Source: NBML01 sp029939535 (GTDB lineage Bacteria; Desulfobacterota; Desulfobacteria; Desulfobacterales; Desulfobacteraceae). Taken from it: 35,713 bases of DNA. The stretch lies in the NCBI GenBank assembly GCA_029939535.1, contig JAOZST010000014.1, forward strand, positions 1 to 35,713, read 5' to 3'. The position numbers were made by a program, and so were the translations under genes. The notes beneath the pieces were generated by a model. It had not been told where the DNA came from, searched no databases, and was given only the letters and a program-made list of their open reading frames with translations. Shown here one piece after another: positions 14,927 through 23,773 of this stretch (its first letter is position 1; each line of letters opens with the position of its first letter).

Positions 14927-16396
14927 ATGTCAAATATACTATCCAAAGAAGGACTTTCATTTGATGATGTCCTGTTACTCCCCGAATATTCAGCTATTTT
15001 GCCCGATGAAGTAAATACCAGCACAAGGCTTACCAAAGAACTTGAACTTAATGTTCCCATTGTCAGCGCTGCCATGGACACGGTAACAGAGGCATTGACC
15101 GCAATCAGCATGGCAAGGACCGGGGGGCTGGGGTTTATTCACAGAAACCTGAGCATTGAAGAACAAACAATAGAGGTGGACCGGGTGAAAAAATCGGAAA
15201 GCGGTATGATTGTGGATCCGGTCACTGTTCGTCCGGATACATCTATATCAGAGATCCTGCAGATCATGGCCAAATATCGGATTTCAGGAGTTCCGGTAAA
15301 AGATGGGAACAAACTGGTTGGCATTGTTACCAATCGGGATTTAAGATTTGAAACTCAGCTTGACAAACTTGCCAGGGATGTAATGACCAGTGAAAATCTG
15401 GTCACTGTTCCTGAAAAATGTACCCTTGAAGAGTCTAAAATAATGCTCCACAAGCACAGAATTGAAAAATTGCTGGTTGTTGACACAGAAGGAAAGCTCA
15501 AGGGACTGATCACCATCAAGGATATTGAGAAAATCAAAAAATATCCCAATGCCTGTAAAGATTCTTTAGGGCGGCTTCGGGCAGGAGCTGCCATTGGTGT
15601 TGGTTCTGATATGATGGAACGGGTAGAATCCCTGTTGCGGGCCGGGGCTGATGCTCTGGTTATTGATACTTCACATGGTCATTCGAAAAACGTAATGGAT
15701 TCTGTAAAGCGAATTAAAGCTGCCTTTCCCCATTGCCAGCTGGTTGCCGGGAATGTGGCCACGGAAGCCGGAGCAAAGGCCCTCATAGATTCAGGTGTTG
15801 ATGCCGTGAAGATTGGAATAGGGCCGGGTTCCATCTGTACCACCCGTATTGTGGCAGGTGTGGGGGTTCCCCAGCTGACTGCCATTCAAAACTGCAAGGA
15901 AATTTCAAAGAAAACCGGTGTTCCTATTATTGCTGACGGAGGCATAAAGTTTTCCGGAGATATTGCCAAAGCCCTGGGAGCTGGTGCAGACTCGGTAATG
16001 CTGGGAAGTCTTCTGGCCGGTACCCAGGAAAGTCCGGGTGAACTTGTTATTTACCAGGGACGTTCCTACAAGGCATACAGGGGTATGGGATCTGTGGAAG
16101 CCATGAAAAAGGGGAGCTCTGACAGGTATTATCAAAAAGATACTAATGCAGACGAGGAATTGGTTCCCGAAGGGATTGTTGGCAGGATACCCTACAGGGG
16201 AACCATAAGGGAAAATATTGTCCAGATGATCGGCGGGCTCAAGGCGGGCATGGGATATCTGGGAGCATCCACCATTGATGAGCTTCATAAAAAAGCCAAG
16301 TTTATCAAGATCAGTTCAGCCGGGCTCCGGGAGAGCCATGTCCATGATGTTGTGATTACAAAAGAAGCTCCAAACTACAGAGTGGGGAATAGTTAA
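14927..16396 (+). CDS. guaB: Inosine-5'-monophosphate dehydrogenase
   Basis: Oxidises IMP to XMP with NAD+, the committed step of GMP synthesis. It has 489 residues, standard for bacterial GuaB. GGAGG at 14916-14920 lies six nt before ATG. The N-terminal barrel part has SFDDVLLLPEYS and PIVSAAMDTVTE, two CBS domains follow at about 93-204, and the barrel resumes. The catalytic loop GIGPGSICTTRIVAGVG has its Cys at about 304, and the flap carries YRGMGS and the EGIVGRIPYRG segment with the catalytic Arg. dnaE begins 6 nt after its stop, so the two are probably co-transcribed. Confidence 0.97.
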   Translation: MSNILSKEGLSFDDVLLLPEYSAILPDEVNTSTRLTKELELNVPIVSAAMDTVTEALTAISMARTGGLGFIHRNLSIEEQTIEVDRVKKSESGMIVDPVTVRPDTSISEILQIMAKYRISGVPVKDGNKLVGIVTNRDLRFETQLDKLARDVMTSENLVTVPEKCTLEESKIMLHKHRIEKLLVVDTEGKLKGLITIKDIEKIKKYPNACKDSLGRLRAGAAIGVGSDMMERVESLLRAGADALVIDTSHGHSKNVMDSVKRIKAAFPHCQLVAGNVATEAGAKALIDSGVDAVKIGIGPGSICTTRIVAGVGVPQLTAIQNCKEISKKTGVPIIADGGIKFSGDIAKALGAGADSVMLGSLLAGTQESPGELVIYQGRSYKAYRGMGSVEAMKKGSSDRYYQKDTNADEELVPEGIVGRIPYRGTIRENIVQMIGGLKAGMGYLGASTIDELHKKAKFIKISSAGLRESHVHDVVITKEAPNYRVGNS

Positions 16397-16402
16397 ACAC
16401 CC

Positions 16403-19400
16403 ATGACAGAGTTATCATCTCCATTTTATCATCTGCATCTTCACACGGAGTATTCCCTGCTGGATGGGGCCATACGTCTTGATTCGCTATTGAAAAGATG
16501 CAGTGAATACGGAATGGATGCCGTTTCCATGACAGATCACGGCACCATGTTCGGTGTTGCGGAATTTTATGAAAAAGCAAGAAAAGCATCCATCAAACCA
16601 GTACTGGGCTGTGAAGTATATGTTGCCCCAAGAACTTTGAATGACAGGACCCAGATGGATCATAAGGGTTTAAATCATCTGGTTCTCCTGGCAAAGGATC
16701 GAGAAGGGTATGCCAATCTATGTAAGCTGGTATCCATTGCCCAGCTTAAGGGGTTTTATTATAAGCCCCGGATTGACAGGGAATTGCTTGCTCGGCATTC
16801 CAAAGGCATAATCGGACTGTCTGCCTGCCTTAAAGGGGATATTCCCCAGGCGATTATTCAAAACAATATGGATGCTGCAGATAATGCCGCCCGTTTTTAT
16901 CTTGAGACTCTGGGAGAAGGGAATTTCTATCTGGAGGTCCAGGAAAACGGGATGGAGATCCAGCAAAAGGTAAATGCCGGCATTATGGATGTCAGTGAAC
17001 GTCTCTCCATCCCCATGGTTGCAACCAATGACTGCCACTACCTGTCCAAGGGGGATGCCAAGGCCCATGAGATTCTTTTGTGCATCCAGACCGGGGACAC
17101 ATTCAGTAACCAGAACCGGTTCAAGTTTGATTCTGACCAGCTTTATTTTAAATCTTCCCAGGAGATGAAAGATTCCCTTGGTCATTTTTCCAATGCCATT
17201 GAAAATACAAGGGAAGTGGTTGCCAAATGCAATGTGGAATTTGATAAAAAAGCCTATCATTTTCCCAGATATGCCATGACTGAAGATGAATCTGAAGATG
17301 AAATTTTCAAAGAAAAAGCCATGGCAGGTTTTGAAGGCAAGCTTCAACGGATAAAGGTAAAAAATCCAAATGTGGATGAAACTCTTTACCGGGAGCGAAT
17401 TCAATATGAGATTGACATTATCCTGAATATGGGATTTCCCGGTTATTTTCTCATTGTGGCGGATTTCATTGCCCATGCCAAAAAAATCGGGGTGCCAGTA
17501 GGACCGGGCAGGGGGTCTGCTGCGGGTTCCATGGTTGCCTATGCCATGGATATTACCGCCCTTGATCCAATAGAACATGGATTGATTTTTGAACGGTTTC
17601 TCAATCCTGCCCGTATTTCCATGCCGGATATTGATGTGGATTTTTGCATTGAAGGTCGAGATCAGGTTTATCAATACACCATTGACAGATATGGCGGGTC
17701 TGAATATGTCTGCCAGATCATCACCTTTGGTAAACTTAAGGCCAAGGCAGTTATTCGGGATGTGGGCCGGGCACTGGGTGTTCTGCTCTCTGAAGTGGAT
17801 GAAATTGCCAAAATGATTCCTGACAATGTGAAAAATCTCACCATGGCTCTTGAGGAAGTCCCGGCCATTAGAGAGAAATGTTCTGAGTCTGAAGAGAAAA
17901 CCCAGATGCTGGAAATTTCTCTGCTCCTGGAAGGCCTTCCCAGACATGCATCCACACATGCGGCCGGTGTGGTCGTGGCAGACAAACCTCTGAATGAATA
18001 CCTTCCCCTGTACAAGGGAAAAGAAGGGGAGACCATTACCCAGTTTGATATGAATTATGTGGAAAAACTGGGGCTGGTTAAATTTGATTTTCTTGGATTG
18101 AGAAACCTCACAGTCATCAAGAATTGTATCAAGCTTATTGAAAAACAGAAAAAAAAAGCGCCTGATCTTCTTCATCTGGATTATCACGATAAGAAAACTT
18201 TTGATCTTCTGCAAAACGCTGATACTACAGGTGTGTTCCAGCTGGAAAGTTCAGGCATGAAGGAATTGATTACCAGGCTCAAGCCAGCAAGTTTTTCTGA
18301 TATTGTTGCTTTGGTTGCCCTGTATCGTCCAGGTCCCCTGGACAGTGGTATGGCTGATTCCTATGTGGAAAGAAAAAATGGCCGGGAAGAAGTGGTCTAT
18401 CTGTTTGAGGAATTGGAACCTGTACTCAAAGAAACCTACGGGGTTATTTTATACCAGGAACAGGTAATGAAAATTGCCGGTGTTCTGGCCAATTATTCCA
18501 TGGCAGATGCCGACGGGCTCAGGAAGGCCATGGGTAAAAAAATTAAATCCATGATGGAAGAGCACAGGGGTTTGTTTGTAAAAGGAGCAACGGAAAAAGG
18601 GCATGATCCGAAAAAAGCTGCTGAGCTTTTTGACCTTATGGAAAAATTTGGCGGCTATGGATTTAATAAATCCCATAGTGCTGCCTATGCTTTGATTGCA
18701 TTTCAGACCGCTTATTTAAAGGCCAATTTTACTCTGGAATTTATTGCTGCCCTCATGACCAGTGAGCGTAATAACTCCGATTCTGTCATTAAATACATGG
18801 ATGAATGCAGGGTACACGGGATTAAGGTACTGCCGCCGGATGTCAATAACAGTGATGCCCATTTTACAGTTTCAGACAATTGTATCCGTTTTGGTATCGC
18901 AGCTGTAAAGGGGATAGGGGATGCTGCAATTGAATCCATTGTGACCATAAGGGACAAGGATGGACCCTATGAAAATCTTTATGATTTCTGTGAACGGGTA
19001 AATACCTCCAAAGCCAATAAAAAAGTATTGGAGGCTTTGATCAAATGCGGGGCCTTTGATTCAAGCGGGGTGAAGCGAAGCCAGATGATGGCTGTACTTG
19101 AAGATGCCCTGGAACACGGATCCAGGATACAGAGAGAAAAGGCGGATTCCCAATTGGATTTGTTTGCTGATTCCAACATGGGTGTGGTTCTTCCTACAAG
19201 TGTTCCCAAACTTCCCGATATTGAGGAATGGGAAGATAATGTCCTGCTTGGCCTGGAAAAGGAGGTGCTGGGTTTTTATATCACTGGCCATCCTTTGGAA
19301 AAATTCAATGATATTATTCAAAAATACACCAATGTAAATTCCACCAGCCTCCATGAAATGGCCAATGAAAAAATGATCCGCATGGGCGGCACAATAAAGG

Positions 19401-19933
19401 TTTTAAAGGTTCATAAAACCAAAAAAGGGGACATGATGGCTTTCTGCGCCATTGAGGATCAGTACGGCAGCGTGGAGGTTGTGGTTTTTCCCAATCTTTA
19501 TGCCAGGGTACATCCCCTTTTGGCTGAAGAACAGATTATTATCCTGGAGGCAGAGGTCCAGAAAACAGAAAATATTGTCAAGCTGATTGGGGAGAAAATT
19601 GTACCCATTGAACATGCAGAAGAAGAATGGACCTCGGGTATTATCATTGAGGTGGATGCTAGTCGTTATGATTCCCATACCCTGGAACAACTGAAACCCA
19701 TCATTGAGCGATATCCAGGTGATTGTATCTCCTGTCTGAAAATTCGAATTGATGAAGGCAACCCACCAATAATGGTCAAACTTTCAGATCAATATCTGTC
19801 ATGTTCAGACCCATCTTTTTTCAAGGAGGTGGAAACTCTTCTGGGTGAAGGGAGCATTAATACACGCTGTGCCCCTATAAAGGCTAAAGTAAAAAAGAAG
19901 AAACAATGGCAAAAAAGAAATAATGGCAGTTAA
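16403..19933 (+). CDS. dnaE: DNA polymerase III alpha subunit
   Basis: Replicative polymerase catalytic subunit, 1176 residues (E. coli 1160). The PHP domain starts at once (HLHLHTEYSLLDG, about 10-22). The palm carries GPGRGSAAGS, the catalytic aspartates in PDIDVDF (Asp about 411 and 413) and the third Asp in KFDFLGLR (about 562). ASTHAAGVV and LYRPGPLDSGM are further family blocks, and GYGFNKSHSAAYA lies in the fingers. A helix-hairpin-helix region and an OB-fold (about 990-1080) follow. There is no built-in DnaQ-type exonuclease, so this is DnaE rather than PolC. The Lys-rich terminus ends KKKKQWQKRNNGS. The start is set by proximity to guaB and the PHP motif. Confidence 0.97.
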   Translation: MTELSSPFYHLHLHTEYSLLDGAIRLDSLLKRCSEYGMDAVSMTDHGTMFGVAEFYEKARKASIKPVLGCEVYVAPRTLNDRTQMDHKGLNHLVLLAKDREGYANLCKLVSIAQLKGFYYKPRIDRELLARHSKGIIGLSACLKGDIPQAIIQNNMDAADNAARFYLETLGEGNFYLEVQENGMEIQQKVNAGIMDVSERLSIPMVATNDCHYLSKGDAKAHEILLCIQTGDTFSNQNRFKFDSDQLYFKSSQEMKDSLGHFSNAIENTREVVAKCNVEFDKKAYHFPRYAMTEDESEDEIFKEKAMAGFEGKLQRIKVKNPNVDETLYRERIQYEIDIILNMGFPGYFLIVADFIAHAKKIGVPVGPGRGSAAGSMVAYAMDITALDPIEHGLIFERFLNPARISMPDIDVDFCIEGRDQVYQYTIDRYGGSEYVCQIITFGKLKAKAVIRDVGRALGVLLSEVDEIAKMIPDNVKNLTMALEEVPAIREKCSESEEKTQMLEISLLLEGLPRHASTHAAGVVVADKPLNEYLPLYKGKEGETITQFDMNYVEKLGLVKFDFLGLRNLTVIKNCIKLIEKQKKKAPDLLHLDYHDKKTFDLLQNADTTGVFQLESSGMKELITRLKPASFSDIVALVALYRPGPLDSGMADSYVERKNGREEVVYLFEELEPVLKETYGVILYQEQVMKIAGVLANYSMADADGLRKAMGKKIKSMMEEHRGLFVKGATEKGHDPKKAAELFDLMEKFGGYGFNKSHSAAYALIAFQTAYLKANFTLEFIAALMTSERNNSDSVIKYMDECRVHGIKVLPPDVNNSDAHFTVSDNCIRFGIAAVKGIGDAAIESIVTIRDKDGPYENLYDFCERVNTSKANKKVLEALIKCGAFDSSGVKRSQMMAVLEDALEHGSRIQREKADSQLDLFADSNMGVVLPTSVPKLPDIEEWEDNVLLGLEKEVLGFYITGHPLEKFNDIIQKYTNVNSTSLHEMANEKMIRMGGTIKVLKVHKTKKGDMMAFCAIEDQYGSVEVVVFPNLYARVHPLLAEEQIIILEAEVQKTENIVKLIGEKIVPIEHAEEEWTSGIIIEVDASRYDSHTLEQLKPIIERYPGDCISCLKIRIDEGNPPIMVKLSDQYLSCSDPSFFKEVETLLGEGSINTRCAPIKAKVKKKKQWQKRNNGS

Positions 19934-19960
19934 TCCATGCCAATGACCTTTTTAAATTTT

Positions 19961-20218
19961 TTATTCAAAATCATCAAGGTTAAGGTTATCAAAATCCGAC
20001 AAATCCATATCCTTTAGAAGGTCATCTTCATCAGGAACAATATTATTATTTTGAATTATAGTTTGTTTTTTCATGGATTGGTTGGTCTTGTCCCGGTTAC
20101 TGCCCTTGGGGAGTGATAACCTTTTCATGAGGGTTTTACTGCCAAGAAAGAAAAGGTATCCCAATCCGGCTGTATTAAAAAGGAGAATAAAAGTTCCAAA
20201 AATATTTTTTATCAGCAT
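19961..20218 (-). CDS. Small single-pass membrane protein with acidic tail
   Basis: An 85-residue hypothetical protein. Residues 2-27 form one hydrophobic helix (IFGTFILLFNTAGLGYLFFLG), then a basic patch (KTLMKRLSLPKG), and the C-terminus is very acidic (DEDDLLKDMDLSDFDNLNLD). AGGGT lies just upstream of the start. It lies on the opposite strand between dnaE and the DjlA-like gene. The positive-inside pattern suggests the acidic tail is cytoplasmic. No family recognised; the ordered membrane/basic/acidic layout argues for a real gene. Confidence 0.6.
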   Translation of the reverse strand: MLIKNIFGTFILLFNTAGLGYLFFLGSKTLMKRLSLPKGSNRDKTNQSMKKQTIIQNNNIVPDEDDLLKDMDLSDFDNLNLDDFE

Positions 20219-20324
20219 ATGACCCTATTTTATTTCTTATTTGTTTGACGCATAGAGCATTTGTGTTTATATATAATCTTTAAAAATGATACAAGGATTT
20301 TGATTTTTACATAAAGGATAGAGT

Positions 20325-21089
20325 ATGAGCTGGTTTGGAAAAATGATAGGCGGAACCATTGGTTTTGCCCTGGGGGGACCCATTGGCGCTGTTGCCGGAG
20401 CTGCATTCGGACATACTTTTGTGGATAAGAAAGAGGATGAGTACCTTAAGTCTATCCCGGGAGGCCGGAGTTCCCTGTCCTCAAATGAGGAGGCCCAGCT
20501 GATATTTTTTACGGCTGCTTTTTCCATGCTTGCCAAAATCTGCAAGGCAGACGGACAAATTTCCCAAAAAGAAGTCCAGGCCGTTGAAACCTTTATGAAA
20601 CAAGACCTTCAACTGGATGCAACCAGCCAGGAAACAGCTAAAAATATATTCAGGCAGGCCATTGATTCTCCGGAACGGTTTGAGGCATTTGCCAGCCAGT
20701 TCTACTCGGTTTTCAGGTCCCAGCCCAATATTCTTGAACTCATGGTGGATGTACTGTTACGGGTATCCTCTGCCGATGGCCAGATTTCCCGGGAAGAAGA
20801 AAACATGCTCTTGTCTGCCATTGGAATTTTTCATTATTCTGCTGCAGACTATTCCCGTTTAAAATCAAAATATGTAAAGGTTGCAAATAAATACTATGCA
20901 GTTTTAAAATGTGATGAAAATGCATCCAATGAAGAGATAAAAAAACAATATCGAATACTGGTTACAGAATATCATCCAGACAAGATCGAGGCAAAGGGTC
21001 TTCCTGAAGAATTTATCAAGTTTGCCAATGACAAGTTCAGGGAGATCCAGGAAGCCTATGAACACATTAAAAAGGAGAGAGGAATCTAA
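20325..21089 (+). CDS. djlA: DjlA-like co-chaperone: glycine-rich membrane segment, TerB-like domain, J domain
   Basis: A 254-residue protein with AAGGA six nt before ATG. The N-terminus (MIGGTIGFALGGPIGAVAGA, about 7-26) is a Gly/Ala-rich membrane-associating segment. About 55-175 is an all-helical TerB-like domain, recognisable by two KADGQIS/SADGQIS acidic motifs that may bind metal. The last 70 residues are a J domain with YHPDK, which should stimulate DnaK. This is the architecture of DjlA, a membrane-anchored co-chaperone linked to envelope stress. Its J domain closely resembles that of the DUF1232 protein at 1145-1651. It ends 27 nt from the convergent Fe-S gene with no obvious terminator between. 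Confidence 0.88.
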   Translation: MSWFGKMIGGTIGFALGGPIGAVAGAAFGHTFVDKKEDEYLKSIPGGRSSLSSNEEAQLIFFTAAFSMLAKICKADGQISQKEVQAVETFMKQDLQLDATSQETAKNIFRQAIDSPERFEAFASQFYSVFRSQPNILELMVDVLLRVSSADGQISREEENMLLSAIGIFHYSAADYSRLKSKYVKVANKYYAVLKCDENASNEEIKKQYRILVTEYHPDKIEAKGLPEEFIKFANDKFREIQEAYEHIKKERGI

Positions 21090-21115
21090 GCTTCTCCTGT
21101 TGATTTAAAAATAGT

Positions 21116-22180
21116 TTACAAGAGTCCTTTTTCCTTTGCAATATTCATATAGGTCTCAACCAGGTTCTGGGGCGGCTCCCATCTTTCCATATCCTCTTTA
21201 TCCCTAAGTATCATGGCATCAAATTCGCAAACCGTCACACATAATCCGCAGCCAATGCATCGATCTGTATTTACCATTGCAATTAGGTCTGTTTCATTCA
21301 TCTCAATGGCATCCATGGGGCAGATCTCTTCACAGGCCTGGCATCCCGTACATTGATCCGGGTCCACTTTGGCCTGGAAATTTGAATTCACAATTCTGGC
21401 CGGGGCTTGATGTTTTTTGATGTTAGACAGGATCTGGCAGCAACAGGAGCAACAAAGACAGATATTGACCGGCTTTACCGAGTTGGAAGGCTGGGGCACC
21501 AATCCCTGTTTAACTCCTTTTTTGACAATTTCAAGGGCTTCTTCCTGGGTGATGGTCCTTCCAATTCCCCGGCTTTCATAAATATAGGCCCCGCCTCCAA
21601 AGATCAGACAGGCTTCTTCAATTTTTCCGCAGCCCTTTCCCATCATGGTATGTTCTTTTCTGCAGATGCAGGGAGCCACCAGGATTTTGGACTGGGTTTT
21701 GATCAACGCCTCAAGGTGCTCATGATCCATGATATTCAGTTCAGTATTAATGGATTGTGTCACCGGAATCACTCGCAGCTGCTGGGTTTTATGTTTTTCC
21801 TGGCTTTTTATTAAATAGGGGGCATATTCATTAAAATCCGTTATTAATTCAGGAGTCAGGCGATTAACCTGGTATTCCCAGATTCCCACCACAAACTGGA
21901 GAAGCATGAATGTATCCTGTCCATTGCGGTTGATGTGCAGGGAAAGCCCTTTTCGGCCCATTTCAATGAGCATGGGCCTGATCTTTCTGGGATCTTTTTT
22001 GGCTCTCAAGGCAATGGCTTCAACAGGTTCCGGCATGAGGACCAGAGAAAGGGCCAGCTCAGCCTCTTCCTTTGTGAATAATCTTTTTAAAATTCTAAGT
22101 TCAACCCTGGATTCAGTTTCAGGATATCCTCCTGGTGTATTGTCAAGGTGAATTGCCAGTTTTTTATATACCTCTTCCAT
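21116..22180 (-). CDS. Cysteine-rich 4Fe-4S protein with two C-terminal ferredoxin motifs
   Basis: A 354-residue, probably cytoplasmic redox protein. The N-terminal 110 residues (about 20-90, LKRLFTKEEAELALSLVL) look like a winged-helix region. The middle has a conserved cysteine module: CICRKEH with GKGCG and EACLIFGGGA, then ICLCCSCCCQIL, eight or more Cys in unusual clusters. The end carries two classic CxxCxxCxxxC-P/E motifs (CTGCQACEEICP, CIGCGLCVTVCE), enough for two [4Fe-4S] clusters. Similar proteins are common in sulfate reducers, as I recall, but have no established function. It is 28 nt downstream of mtaB on the same strand, so it is likely the last gene of the thiolation operon. 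Confidence 0.85.
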   Translation of the reverse strand: MEEVYKKLAIHLDNTPGGYPETESRVELRILKRLFTKEEAELALSLVLMPEPVEAIALRAKKDPRKIRPMLIEMGRKGLSLHINRNGQDTFMLLQFVVGIWEYQVNRLTPELITDFNEYAPYLIKSQEKHKTQQLRVIPVTQSINTELNIMDHEHLEALIKTQSKILVAPCICRKEHTMMGKGCGKIEEACLIFGGGAYIYESRGIGRTITQEEALEIVKKGVKQGLVPQPSNSVKPVNICLCCSCCCQILSNIKKHQAPARIVNSNFQAKVDPDQCTGCQACEEICPMDAIEMNETDLIAMVNTDRCIGCGLCVTVCEFDAMILRDKEDMERWEPPQNLVETYMNIAKEKGLL

Positions 22181-22208
22181 TTTGTATTTCTCCAGTGCAG
22201 TAGAATTT

Positions 22209-23773
22209 TCAAATTATTTTACCAATCAGGTTTTTATCACATTGTTCATAAACAAGATCAACTATTTTTCCCTTAAGAGACTCATTTTCTTTTCTTTTGT
22301 TTTCCACCAGGATGGTCAAATAATTGGATGTTATTGCCTTGAGAAAACCGGTTTGTTTATCTTCATTATGCTGGACAAGGCCTTGAAGTTTCCTGCCCCT
22401 GTTGGCCTGGATAAATGACAGGCGTTTGTTTTTATCCAGTTGCCGCATACGGGTGCATCTTTCTTTGATCACCCCGGGATCTATTTTATGATCAAAATGA
22501 AAAGCCGGAGTTCCTTTTCTGGCTGAAAAGGGAAAAACGTGAAGATAGGATATGGGAAGTTTCTCAATGAGTTCAAAGGTGTTTTCAAATTGTCTGTCGG
22601 TTTCACCTGGAAATCCCATAAGTGTGTCCACACCAATGCCGGCAAAGGGCAGTTTTTCATGGATTTTCAGAACCATTTTTTTAAAAAATGAGGTTGAATA
22701 AGGCCGTTTCATTTTTTTCAGGATTTCATCATCTCCGGATTGCAGGGGAATGTGAAAATGATCACATAGGATATGACCCTGTTCTGCCAGATCAATCAAT
22801 CCTTCATTGATTTCTCCTGGTTCAATGGAGCTGATCCGAATTCTGTCCACGGGTTTTCTGAAATCTATTTCTGTAATCAGTTTCAACAAAGAGGTGGGGG
22901 GATTTAAATCAAGCCCGTACATGCCTGTATGGATACCTGTGATGATAACTTCCCTGAAACCTGATCTGGCAAGTCCGTCCAAATGTTTGAATACCTCGGA
23001 TGCCGGCATACTCACCGAAGACCCCCTGGCATGGGGGACAATGCAATAGGTGCAGAAGGCATTGCAACCATCCTGGATTTTCAGATAGGCACGGGTCATT
23101 CCTCCCTTTACAGGATTTTTAAAGGAAAAAAACTGATTGTTTTTGCTGTGGTCTGGTTTTTTAAAGGCGAAGATTTCAGGGGCAACAGAAGGGATATGCT
23201 TCTTTTCCTGAGCAATATTACGATCGATATTAAGCTCAATATTACGATCAATATTAAGATCGATATTAAGATCAGTGTTCAGCTCATCCAGATTATCAGT
23301 TATATTGTCAGTTATATNNNNNNNNNNNNNNNNNNNNNNNNNNNNNNNNNNNNNNNNNNNNNNNNNNNNNNNNNNNNNNNNNNNNNNNNNNNNNNNNNNN
23401 NNNNNNNNNNNNNNNNNTCAGTTATATTGTCAGTTATATGATCAGGGATTTGATCAGCAATGAGAGTTTTATCCCTGTGACAGACAATAAAATCGATGTT
23501 TTCAATTTTTTTGATTTGATCTGGATCTGTCTGGGCATGGCAGCCGGTCACGATGATTTTTGCCCTGGGATTATTTCGTATGATTTTCCTGATGGCCTGC
23601 CTGGACTGCATGCCTGCTTTTGATGTCACGGCACAGGTATTGATAATGCATAGATCAGCAGGCTGATTTTTTTTACTCCTGATATAACCTTTTTCTTCAA
23701 GACTGGATCCAATGCCGTCTGATTCATATTGGTTAACTTTACATCCCAGAGTTTCAATATAAAATTTTTTCAT
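22209..23773 (-). CDS. mtaB: tRNA t6A37 methylthiotransferase MtaB, interrupted by an assembly gap
   Basis: Radical-SAM enzyme that adds a methylthio group to t6A at position 37 of tRNAs, giving ms2t6A. The N-terminal part has YIETLGCKVNQYES (the MtaB form), INTCAVTSKA and VTGCHAQ, supplying the auxiliary-cluster cysteines. The C-terminal part has the radical-SAM motif CNAFCTYC, then a TRAM-like end. A 100-N gap (23318-23417) lies in the linker, inside a 12-bp repeat. Counting the N as given shifts the frame. Merging the identical 22-base gap edges removes 122 nt, restores one frame and gives about 480 residues. The ATG overlaps the mnmA stop (ATGA). I treat it as one intact gene, not a frameshifted one. 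Confidence 0.9.
23214..23455. repeat. 12-bp minisatellite within mtaB, containing the assembly gap
   Basis: From 23214 to 23455 the sequence is a phased run of 12-bp units, interrupted only by N at 23318-23417. Units on plus include AATATTACGATC, GATATTAAGCTC, AATATTAAGATC, AGTTATATTGTC and AGTTATATGATC. At least 11 can be aligned without slipping. In the mtaB frame each codes a tetrapeptide: DRNI, ELNI, DRNI, DLNI, DLNI, ELNT, DNLD, DNIT, then across the gap DNIT, DHIT, DQIP. The 22-base gap edges (23296-23317 and 23418-23439) are identical, so the array may be longer or shorter than shown. Confidence 0.9.

Noticed and set aside
16718..18214. Long minus-strand open frame (498 codons) opposite dnaE
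   Set aside because: It lies wholly within dnaE, which has full family motifs. The translation is low in recognisable domains and has no ribosome-binding site. It is a mirror of dnaE codon bias.
23214..23455. Possible CRISPR array
   Set aside because: The units are 12 bp, contiguous, degenerate and coding; there are no spacers of constant length and no cas genes.
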